Part shown: positions 14,645-24,519 of the stretch, one piece after another
Numbering within the stretch: the first letter of the stretch is position 1
Layout: every line of letters begins with the position of its first letter
Assembly: GCF_000340215.1 (NCBI RefSeq)
Contig: NW_006921533.1
Span: 6,105,424-6,169,423 of the forward strand
Direction of reading: 5' to 3'
Length of the DNA: 64,000 bases
Source: Pseudocercospora fijiensis CIRAD86
Taxonomy: Eukaryota > Ascomycota > Dothideomycetes > Mycosphaerellales > Mycosphaerellaceae
Notes under the pieces: model-generated
What the model was told of the DNA's origin: nothing
Databases searched by the model: none
Seen by the model: the letters and a program-made list of their open reading frames with translations, nothing else
Program-made: the position numbers and the translations under genes

Positions 14645-15035
14645 TCTACTAATAGTAAAGAATAGTAGCCTATTGCTAAGGATAATAGAGAACAGCAGCC
14701 TATTGCTAAGGAGGATAAAGAATAGCAGCCTATTACTAAGGATAATAGAGAATAGCAGCCTATTGCTAAGGAGGATAAAGAATAGCAGCCTATTGCTAAA
14801 AATAGTAAAGAATAGTAGCCTATTGCTAAGGAGGATGAAGAACAGCAGCCTATTGCTAAAAATAATAAGGAATAGTAGCCTATTGCTAAAAATAGTAAAG
14901 AATAGCAGCCTGTTACTAAGGAAGATAAAGAATAGTAGCCTATTACTAAAAATAGTAAAGAACAGCAGCCTATTACTAAGAAGAATAAAGGAGAACAGCC
15001 TAGTACTAAGAATAGAGAAGAACGACAGTCTATAA
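14645..15035 (+). repeat. 30-bp tandem repeat, about 12 units
   Basis: Units share the core AGCAGCCTATTGCTAAG and run without spacers at a strict 30-bp period. In the frame of the third ORF each unit gives ten residues around QPIAKE, with TAG where an extra Gln stood. Because 30 is a multiple of three, a chance open frame on either strand repeats through the whole array. Confidence 0.9.
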
Positions 15036-15139
15036 TCGGAAATGCTAAGGAACAAGAACAGCCCGCAGAGGCTAGGGAGTAAGAGTAGGATACCTACGCG
15101 GACTTAGGAAGCAAGTCTAAGTCTACTAGTGCGCTCTAA

Positions 15140-15283
15140 GACGTCGGCGACCTAATAGAAGACGTCGTTTAGTCGACTAAAGACGATAATTATACTAGCG
15201 AAGACGACGGAGACGTCGGCGATCCGATAGAAGACGTCGTTTAGTCGATTAAAGACGATAACTACGCTAACGAAGAGGTCGAC
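15140..15283 (+). repeat. 72-bp tandem duplication in the third frame of E
   Basis: Two units (15140-15211, 15212-15283) start GACGTCGGCGA and encode 24 acidic residues each (DVGD...IEDVV...KDDNY). In frame, so it is a protein-level repeat. Confidence 0.8.
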
Positions 15284-17470
15284 GAAGTCGTCGATAAAAA
15301 AGAAGCCGCTAAGCGAGCGCGTAAGAAGAAGAGAGACGAGAAAATGAAGAACGCCGTACTACCGCCTAGGAAAGGCGAACTTCTAAGAATCCCCTACCCG
15401 GATATAAAGCCTAATTTCTCCGATATGTTTCCCTATATCGACAGAGCCGGCCTGCCCCTTAACGCTATCTTAGATATTCCGACAGCGATAGCGCGCACCC
15501 TAAATAATATAGTCGGCCGCAATAGCTCGCTCCTCTACGAAATCGCTATAGATAAGAGGCTATACGGCGTAGAGCCCTTCTTACCCGACGCCCCGGTCTA
15601 CGTATCGCGCTAGATAGCCTTTAGCGTACGGAGGAGCGAGTATACTCTTACCGGACAATTCTAGGACTTGATCGGCGCCTAAGGAGCCTACCTCTACGAC
15701 ACCTAATAGTACGGTTAGGATAAGTCCGCCGAGCTATTCTATAAGACCTATAACCGTTTCGGCCGGGAGAAACTCGACGTCCTAGAACAAAAGCTTATAA
15801 AGGAGGGCGAAGTTAACCGCAAAGCCTTAGTCTATCGCAAGCAGGCTAAAGAAGAGGGTTAGAAGGTAAAGCTACCCGTTAAGGCTCTATAGATTAAAAC
15901 CGAGACCGACGACTAGAAGGCCGCCCGCCTTAACTAGGTTAAGAAGGCTTAGACTAAGTAAGCAAAGTAGCATAAGAGAAAATTCAAAGGCCGCAATAAG
16001 GAGCTAGGGCTCGATATCTACAACTACTACGAGTAGGCAGATTTAAAGAACTTCGTCGATAAGTATAATTTCGACGCCGACGAAGACAAGCCTATAGACG
16101 CCTAGAAGAACGCTATTTTAGGCGCTCGCGCTACGATGCGAACGTCCGACAGCTAAAGTATCTTACCTAAAGGATTGCGCCGATACCTTGCGTCTATCTA
16201 GCCTTATTATTTCGACCTGCTCCTATATAAAAACGCGCTCGTCGACTCCGATAACGCGTACGGATCTGTTAAGTATACTAACTAGAAGCATATCCCGGCC
16301 GGAGAGCCGCCTAAAGCAATCTATAAGAAGACCGGCGAGCTCTATTCTTTATAATAGATACAGAATTACGAAGAAGGCCTAGCGAACCCGAAGTTTAGCG
16401 TAGATGCCCGTTCGTAGGAGTAGGCTATAGCGGGCGAACCTCTCGTCTATAATATTAAATACGATACTTTTAGTAGCGACGACTCTATCCTATACGAGGT
16501 ACGTAAGCCGGAGGATATCGCGATGCCTACGTACAAGGTTCTATTCTATAGCTAAAACGCGAAATACGCCGACCTCTTTAAGGAGCTCTATTAGGAGAAA
16601 ATATCCGAAACGGCGCTAGCCTACGTCGCCCTAGTATACTAGACAACCGAAGGCTAGACCTGCCTTAAGACATACAAGGAGGCTAAAAACTACTTTATCG
16701 GACTTTTCTCCGATAGCATTAGCCTACTACTAAACGCCGAAAGCGAGCCTAGTAGGATCGCGGAGCACCTTAAGGCTATCTTCGATATAACCGGCAAGGA
16801 GTGCCCCGATACCCTAGACTAGTCGAAGCCCGCCGTACTTAAGGGTAAGCTCCTATTAATATAGCGATCTACGTATATATAGCTAATCGCCGAACTCGCT
16901 AAGAATTAGATATAGCAGTTAGCCTAGGGCGATATCGAACAAGATTTCCGCCGCATAATCTAAAATTTCTAGCTACAGCTAGGACGGTTCCCTCTAGGCC
17001 TACGCGCGTTGCTAATAGACTTAATGTTTAGTCTCGTATCGGCTACTAAGGGCCTTATCTTCTAGGACATTCCCGTAAGCTACTATACGCTAAAATCCCG
17101 AGAGGTAACAACCGATAGAGGCGTGCGGCTAGAGACACTACCCTTCCCTTTATATATAAAGGAAAAGGAGAAGCTTAAAGCTAAAGTGTTAAAGAAATTA
17201 GACGCAATCGAGTAGAAGCACCGCGAGGAGAAGAAAGCTAGCGAGGCCGCCGTAAAGGCCGCTAAAGTAGAAGCAAAAGCGGCTAAGCGCAAACTACTAG
17301 CGGCTGCTACTAAGAAGCGTAAAGCACCTACCGCCGACGAGGCGCCGACTCTAAAGAAGCCAAAATCTATAATAGTAACTACGACTATAGTAGCTGAATC
17401 TCCGTACGCGAAGGCAAAGCGGATTGCCGCCGCTAAAGACGAGGCTACGCAGACTACTACGTAGGACCCT

Positions 17471-17704
17471 TCGTCTACCTAGCTAGAATAGTTAGGTACT
17501 AGCAAAGCCTCTAGTAAGGGGAAATTAGCTAAGAAGGCTAAGACAAGCAGCGCGGATCCTCCGATCGACGCGCGCGACCGGGATCCTTCGTCTACCTAGC
17601 TAGAATAGTTAGGTGCTAGTAAAGCCTCTAGTAAGCGAAAATCAGCTAGGAAGGCTAAGATAAGCACCGCGGATCCTCCGATCGACGCGCGCGACCCGCC
17701 TACG
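17471..17704 (+). repeat. 117-bp tandem duplication in the third frame of E
   Basis: Two units start TCGTCTACCTAGCTAG at 17471 and 17588 and encode 39 residues each, rich in Ser, Lys and Ala and ending near DPPIDARD. The period is a multiple of three and the reading frame is kept. Confidence 0.85.
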
Positions 17705-19691
17705 CTAGGAGATAGCGGTATTGCTCTAAGGGGCCTCTTTATAGACCTAACGTTCCGGCTTCTATTCGGGCGCTATAGATTTGTACGCCTGTTCGACGTT
17801 TTATATAAGGCTTATAGCGGCCGAACCCTCTACGGCGACGGTCTACGTCTATCTAAGACCTAGGAAATGGATTTCGTTCGTCGCGTAGCGAGTATAACGG
17901 AACTTATAATAGAGGCAGGATACGTAATTATCGCAATATTCCCTAACTAAGAGTAGTAATAGCATCTAAACTATATCGCGGAGATAGCGAGGAAGTTCAA
18001 CTATAACTACTTTAACGCCTACTTCGATACTACGGAGCTAGCTAAGAAGATACGATCGTTTATAGCGGGATTGAAGAACGACGAAGTCTTTCCCTAGGAG
18101 GAATATCTTCGGGATATTCCCGCATCCGAGAAAGCCGTAGATATAAAGATTTTCGGCGACTAGTCGGTATATATGCTTAGCCATTCCCTATAATAGATTA
18201 AGGAAGCAGTCGAAGGCGGTTAGACCGACCTCCTAGCCCCGATAGACGATTTCCTAATAGCGGCAGTTCCTATACTGCTAAAGGCGGCGGTATTGCAGTA
18301 CTAGATGCAGGTAGTTATTCTCCTACGTATTAACGACAAGACTAGAAAAATCCTTTACGTCGGATACTATAAGTACGACAAGTAAGCTAAGTAGTTGATC
18401 CGCTTCCTAGGTAGGGAACTTAAGGACAACGCCGGTTAGGTAGGCGTCTCTAATAGGCGCGGCTATGTTGTGTCTACTAAGGAGATACCCGCTATGCCTC
18501 AATCCGACCCCCGCAAGATAGCGAGTATAAGAATCTTAGCAGGACTAGACAGCTTAGACGGAGGCAAAGCGGGCACCCCTAGCGCTACTATAGTCGTTAT
18601 CCCTACAGCTAGCACCCCTAGCGCTGCTATAGTCGCTAACCCTGTAGCTACCGCCGCTACCTCCGGCGCCGCCGATAACGATATCGCTATTGCTACTAAC
18701 CCTATATCTATCGCTAATATAGATAAGAGCAAATCCTAACTCCCTATCGACATCCTTCGCGATAAAGGCTAGAGTAGCTTATTCGTCTAGATCGCCCTAG
18801 CAGAGCTTACTAGGAAATAGTAGCTAGGAAGCGAGCCGGAAGAGTTGCAAATATTCGTAGGAGTCCTCGCCTATACAGTCGCAGCGGCAATAAAGGAATA
18901 GAATTACGTTAAGGACGGGGAGTCTCGCGAGTAGTTATTAGAAGACGAGAGAGCCTTATACGACTACGCTATGTCTATCGCAAAGAAATTCCTCTAAGCC
19001 TATAACGTCCTTCCCGAGGAAATTCGCGACGACATTGTAGCCTATACTAAAGACAATATCGACTAGGATAACGAGAATTTAGAAGAATAGAACGGAAAGC
19101 TTACCGATACGGAGGACGTTGTTAACTACGTACTAGAACTCTCCTATTTCTAGAATACGGACGGTACGGTTAAGGAAGACGTAGAATAGTCTACCCTTCG
19201 TCTACTATAGGCGATAGACGCGATCTAACGCTCTAATACTAAAGCCAATTCCGAGAAAGCCGCGATTCGGGCGATGCAGGAATTGCTATAGGACTAGGCT
19301 ACTAGACTCACCTACGACTCCCTTACGGACATTATAGCCGAGCTCGCTAGATTAATCTAGTTAGGAAAAGAGGAAGACCGCGCCCGTATCGGTACATTTA
19401 TCGCTACCGCCTTTAACGCCCTATACGTTATATATAGGAAGAATGCTATTAGATTCCTAGAGCGCTAGGCAGCGGCTAAAGGCTTAGAATTAGTAACCTA
19501 AAACTACTCGATTATAGCCGAGTAGGCGACGCGCAACGCGCAAGTTATTAAAACCTAGACGGAGACTCTATAGTAGACGACGGTTAGTCTATCAAGTATA
19601 GTTAGTATACCTATACGAGAATACGATAGCATTGTGAGTCTATCACAGGTATAGTCTACGTAGTCGCGGACATTTCGCGACCGGGGGATTT

Positions 19692-19843
19692 TGTTACGAA
19701 GCTAGGAGGGAAGGGACACCTAGGCGGAGGGAAGGGACACCTAGGCGGCTGCTACTAGCCGCCTTATAGGCATACTTCCTCCGTAGCTAGATAGATATAA
19801 CATGAATTAACACACTTAAAAAACCACGTTTCGAACCATAATA
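19692..19843 (+). repeat. 3' LTR of element E
   Basis: 152 bp, TGTTACGAAG to CATAATA, preceded by a short G-rich tract (CGGGGGATT) that fits a polypurine tract. The target duplication GAAGG follows. Confidence 0.93.
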
Positions 19844-20905
19844 GAAGGTCGTCTTTAAGGGTTTTTAAATAGGCCTCGAATAAGCGGGCCGATTAGTTAG
19901 TCTTTTGCTTAGCTCGAAGGTACTAGTCCTAAGTATATTGTTGCCTTAGTATAGGGTTTCTAAGGGTGTCTAGCATAATAGTTTTGTAGGTTTGCTACTA
20001 AACAGCAGTCTAGTTATTAAGGGAGTCGAAATAGTTATCCTATATACGCTTTAGGTCGCTATTAATGTACTATATAGCGTGTACGACTAAGGAATAGTCG
20101 TCTAGTAGCGCTCTTAGTGCGTTGCGCTAGTTAAGTTTACAGTTACGAATGTAGTCGTTATACTGCTTCCGACTAGAGCTATTAAATACGATATAGTCCT
20201 TGAGTTTAGCATCCTTCTTTTAGATAGGTAGTAAAGAAGGTCCTACTGTTAGCTTAGTAGTAGTTGTTAGAGATTCCTAGAGGCGGCGAATCTCGAGAAG
20301 ATTATCCTTTAGCTATTGTTCTTAACGCAAGGCAGTAAGCCTGTTTTAGGTAGCTTCTTAAAGTCTCGCTACTAGTTAGGGACTAAAGGCTAGCTAGCTA
20401 TATCGACGGTTGATAATATTGTTAAGAATATCGTCGATAGGCAATTCTAGGTCGTTACCTAGAATTGCAGGTTCTTCTTTAGTAGGTCCTATAGTAGGCT
20501 CTTCGGTAGGAGGCACTTTAGTAGGTGCTTTAGTAGGCACTTTAGTAGTAGGTACTGTACTACTAGCGTTGTTATTGCTAGCGCTGCTAGCGGTAGTACG
20601 GTTGTTATTATTTCGTAATAAGCCGGCTATTATAATAGGGGGTAATACTAATAATGTATTATTAGCCCCTAAGATGCGGATATAGCGGAATTAGTAGATA
20701 TTAGTCTAGTACGATTAACTTAGTGTAATAGGCCGTATAGAAGGCCTTGCTTAACGATTGGTACGGTTGTTTCGATAGAATAGTACGTATAGGTCCTATT
20801 CTTCGGGCGTAATATAGTTAGATTAGTCTTGTTCGTAGCTATATCGCTAAAAGCTTGAAATAAGGACTATCTAGCTACTGCCCTTAAAGGGTGGATCGAA
20901 TACTA
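19844..20905 (-). mobile_element. Gypsy copy A, gag part
   Basis: Continuation of copy A beyond element E, minus strand. It encodes degenerate gag, with the N-terminal region near 20,410-20,600 reading as a Thr/Pro/Lys-rich repeat (VPTK, APTK type). The same stretch recurs in copies D (about 26.04-26.31 kb) and B (about 61.09-61.34 kb). The primer-binding site next to the LTR reads TAGTATTCGATC, probably TGG before RIP. Confidence 0.87.
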
Positions 20906-21103
20906 TATAAAAAGGGTTATATCAGCAGGTAGATAGGGTAGTAGTAGGTATAAGTAGTATTCGATAAGGAGCTAGAAGGAGAGGGAGGAAGGCAGGCAAG
21001 TTAGCCTATTACTAAGCGCCAAGCCCTGCCTAAGGCATTAAGACCCTAGCTTTACTCGAGCCCGGTTATATGCTAATTACGTGTAAACTCTTTAGTCCTA
21101 ACA
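20906..21103 (-). repeat. 5' LTR of Gypsy copy A
   Basis: 198-bp LTR of the A/B/C/D family. On the plus strand it runs from TATAAAAAGGG to TCCTAACA. The outer border is set by the family boundary proven at copy B and the solo LTR. It abuts copy C sequence at 21104, so A lies inside C. Confidence 0.88.
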
Positions 21104-24100
21104 ATCTCGCTAGGTTTGATTTTAATATATTATATCGGCTAGGCGTAAGCAACCCTACTAATAGCCTATCGAGGCGACCTAATTACGATAGCGGGACTTA
21201 GCAATCTATTAATTTATTGTTTCTAACCCTATAGTATAAGATTGCTATAGCCCGTATTATTAATAAGCAATCGTAGGATAAGCGGCTTACCGGACTCCGC
21301 GACGGCTTAAAGTATATTAATGCTCTTACTATATTAATAGTGCGTATTAAGGCAAGGGCTAAAGACATAGACAGGAGAAGTTATAATAACTCCCTAGTCG
21401 ATATCGTAATATATAGTAATAGCGATAGCACTACTATAGTTAATCCGGCTGCTAGTGCTATTAGATATATATAATACGTACCTCGTTTAATAGCGAGGGT
21501 GCTATTAAATAACCTTATAAATAGGGATAGTTAACCGTTTATAGACGAGCTGTTACGTACTTAGCAGAGGGACGCCTTTGCTACTAAACGTATCGATAGG
21601 CTTGTAAGTAGACGAAAGACTCGATCTAGTAAGAGTAATAATTAGTCGATCGATAACAAAGGTTATTTAAAGTTTAAAGGCAGATACTATATCCCCGCTA
21701 AACATTCGATCCGATAAGAACTTCTTAAGCGACACTATAATAGTAAGCTTGCCGGTTACTATAGTATAGAGAGGTCGTACGAGCTACTATCGCGCATATA
21801 CTACTAGCTAAATAGTAAGCGGGATATAAAGGAATACGTTAATACGTATACCGTGTGCTAACGTATTAAGGCACTAAAGCATTAGCCTTTTAGCGAGTTG
21901 TCCTCCTTACTAATCCCTTATAAGCTATTTGTAGAGCTTATAATAGATTTTATTATAGGTCTTCCCCCTGCTAAGCGAAAAGGAAGCAAAGACATCTTTA
22001 ACGCTATCCTAGTCGTTATAGACTAGTTTACTAAGGGCGCTCGATATATCCCGGCGCGGAAAGATTAGACTACTATTAATATAGCAGAAGCGCTATAGAA
22101 CAACATCTTCTATACCTATTAGGGGACCCCTAAAGGGATAGTCTCTAACCGAGGCTCGATATTTATATCTTACTATTAGAGTAAGATATGCCTATAGCTA
22201 AGACTTAAGCATCGCCTGTCTATAGCGTTCTATCTATAAACAGATAGCTAGACCGAGAGGCAAAATGCTACGCTATAGCAGTACCTGCGCAGCTACATTA
22301 ATAAGAACCCTAACGACTAGGTTAACCTCCTATAACTAGCGGAATTCGTATATAACAATAGTGTCTACTTATCTACTAAGGTTTTACCTTATTTCGCTAT
22401 AATAGGCTAGAACGCTGCTATGCTATAAGACCCCCTATCGCTCGAGGCCGAGCGTAAGGAAAGGGAAGCGGGTTAACCTAAGACACTAGCGGCTATTAAG
22501 AGGGTTTAAAAGATGCGAGAAATTCACGCTAAGATAGCTAACAAACTAGCAAAGGCCTAGGCCTATTAGAAGGCCTACTATAATAAACACTACCTTCTAA
22601 TAACCTTCAAGTAAGGCGACCTAGTTATACTTAGTACGAAGAACCTCCGTATCCGCAAACACCCCTCGCCTAATAGCAAAACAAGGCCTAAACTCGCACT
22701 AAGGTACATTAGCCCTTTCCGTATCCGAGAACCTAGGGGTACCTAGGCCTATTAGTTATAGCTTCTACCTTATTATACTATCTATAACACCTTCTATGTA
22801 TCCCTCCTTAAGCTATACTACCTACGCGAAGGGGATGAAGCACCTACTAAATCCGAGGACATACTAGCTAATAGTAAAGAACTGTAGTCTATAGAACGTA
22901 TTCTAAAGCACCGGACTAGGCAAGGCAAAAAGGAGTACCTCCTAAGATAGTAAGGCTATTCGCCTAAATAGGACTCGTAGGAAGATAAAGCCTCTTTTAA
23001 AGATATAACTAAGTTATTAGATAAGTATTAGACTAGCGTAAAGGACAAGAAGAAGGCTAAAAGCTTATAATGTCCCTATTAAGGCCTAGGACAATACTAC
23101 CCCCAGGGTGTTATTAGCTAACTAATTAGAGGCCGGTAAACTAGGACAATAAGACTATACTACTATAGTAAACGCGCACCGAGTGTTAACAAGCGCGCTA
23201 TAACGCGTTAACTATTCGCTGCTCTTTTAGGAAACTACCTCTCTACTAACGCGCCCTACGAGGCCCTTCTCCTAGTACTTAAGTCCTCCTCTTATTCCTT
23301 TATTCTATCGAGGCCTAGGCAATCGGCGCGGCCGGCGCGGCTATGTTAGTAACAGTGTTACGGAGTGTGTTGCTGTTTAAGAAAGGAAGGACACAGCTAT
23401 GTTAGTAACGGTGTTGCCGAGTTGTTATTAGTTAAAGAAGGAAACTAGAAGAAGGTAAAGTTAGCGCTAAGACGACTAGCGCCGCTATTATTAACATTAC
23501 TTGCTATTGTCGCTGCGCCTGCAGACACAACCTTACCTATACTACGAGCTAGAGCGTACCCTACCGGCTAAGTTAAAAGAATAGCTATATTAAAGGTTTA
23601 ATCAAAACTTTAATTAAAACTTTAAGCCGCTTAAAAGATTAAGCAACTAATAGACTAGCTAACTAAGGGCAAAACTATAGAGCTAAGTTAGCCGGGGTCG
23701 ATCTTGCGGACAATAGGTTACTCCTCGATCTATCTAACCCTTTAAGCGAGGCGAACCTTAACTACTATACTTATAATAGCCTTTACCTATAGAAACCGGA
23801 GAACTGTGTTTTTTAAAAAGATAAGATAAGATTAACACTTAAAGGCTACTAAACCTAACTAATTAGGGCTAGTAAAACTACGATAGTAAATAACGGCCCT
23901 CGTAACAATAAGAATAATAACCCTCGGAAGCGGACAAACCCTCGGAAGCGGATATTGCTAGGTCTTTTAGAGTAGACGCAAAGAACTCGGAACGACATTA
24001 CTTAGAGCGGAGGCAGTGCTACAATACCCCGTATACCTACCTATTATAGTAGGGAAGGTGCGCTCGTATTGTAATTAGTCGATAGTCCTTAATTCTTATA

Positions 24101-24519
24101 GCCTTATATCCCTTTACCTTATTATATATAAGGATAGCGTAGTTAGAGTTAGACATTATATTGTATTAGAGGTAAGGTTTAATATAGTTATATAATCGGT
24201 AGTTATACGTTTAATTTAGCGCGGACTAAGCGGCTTATTAGACCTACTAAGTTAGTAGCAATAGAGATCGAGGTTAGAATATAGACAGGCTACGAGGGCG
24301 CGGCCTTTAGAAGGGAAGCGTGTATTAGAGCTAAAGAGGCTATACGTAATTAGTATGTAATTAGGCCGAGTAAAGCTAGGGTCTTAGTGCCTTAGGCAGG
24401 GCTTAGCGCTTAGCGTTAGGCTAACTAGCCTACCTTCCTCCCTCTCCTCTTAGATCTCTATCGAATACTACCTATACCTACTACTACCCTATCTACCTGC
24501 TAATATAACCCTTCTTATA
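21104..24519 (+). mobile_element. Gypsy copy C, 3' part (plus strand)
   Basis: Starts abruptly at the end of A's LTR inside pol. The RNase H to integrase region covers 21104 to about 23,100; the integrase motif ILVVID..FTKGARYIPARKD lies near 22,000-22,060. It is followed by about 1.2 kb of 3' non-coding sequence and its 3' LTR (24323-24519). The 5' part is presumably left of copy A, outside the window. Relative to copy B it has a 56-bp duplication around 23341-23410 (the motif CTATGTTAGTAAC occurs at 23341 and 23397), and that stretch keeps many CpA/TpG sites. Confidence 0.85.
24323..24519 (+). repeat. 3' LTR of Gypsy copy C
   Basis: 197 bp in sense orientation, TATTAGAGCTAAAG to CCCTTCTTATA, matching the solo LTR at 62107-62302. 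Copy D sequence follows directly. Confidence 0.88.

Larger units (their letters stand above)
14400..19680 (+). pseudogene. Third long reading frame of element E, function unknown
   Basis: Frame 2 stays protein-like for about 5 kb (roughly 1,700 codons) after pol and runs almost to the 3' LTR. As in gag and pol it is broken by TAG/TAA, so it was once coding. In order: a 10-residue Q/K/E-rich repeat (core QPIAKED, 14645-15035); two acidic 24-residue repeats (15140-15283); a basic NLS-like run (KRARKKKRDEKMK, about 15,310-15,350); a globular part (about 15,350-17,080, including LRIPYPDIKPNFSDMFPYID); a Lys/Ala/Glu coiled-coil-like stretch (about 17,155-17,370); two 39-residue repeats (17471-17704); and a second globular part (about 17,740-19,680). 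I recognise no envelope, transposase, helicase or dUTPase motif. The start cannot be set because RIP turns ATG into ATA. Confidence 0.72.
4552..19843 (+). mobile_element. Giant LTR retrotransposon E (15.3 kb), inserted in Gypsy copy A
   Basis: Complete element bounded by two 152-bp direct LTRs (4552-4703 and 19692-19843). A 5-bp target duplication GAAGG lies immediately outside (4547-4551 and 19844-19848). Outside the duplication, copy A sequence continues across the gap, as seen by comparison with the uninterrupted copies near 25.47 and 60.51 kb. LTRs begin TG and end CA (TA in the right copy). A tRNA-primer site starting TGG follows the 5' LTR at 4707. Three degenerate frames are laid out gag (frame 1), pol (frame 0) and a third long frame (frame 2), each -1 relative to the one before. 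Fungal Gypsy elements are usually 5-8 kb; the extra length here is the third frame. Confidence 0.92.

Noticed and set aside
14645..15035. CRISPR-like array
   Set aside because: Contiguous 30-bp units without spacers in a eukaryotic retrotransposon; a coding tandem repeat.
14585..15055. Long open frames on both strands over the 30-bp repeat (Leu/Phe/Ser-rich and Asn/Ser/Leu-rich products)
   Set aside because: The period is a multiple of three, so any frame free of stops in one unit stays open. The frame continuous with the flanking coding sequence is frame 2 on the plus strand.
20410..20685. Val/Gly/Leu-rich open frames on the plus strand, also at 26042-26311 and 61089-61340
   Set aside because: The three are homologous and antisense to the gag N-terminus (Thr/Pro/Lys repeats on the minus strand). 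They stay open because the sense repeat lacks stop complements.
20930..21103. LTR of the A-D family ending at CTGCTAACA (shorter LTR, with primer site starting TAACCC)
   Set aside because: The solo LTR and copy B both give perfect 5-bp duplications only with the longer border.
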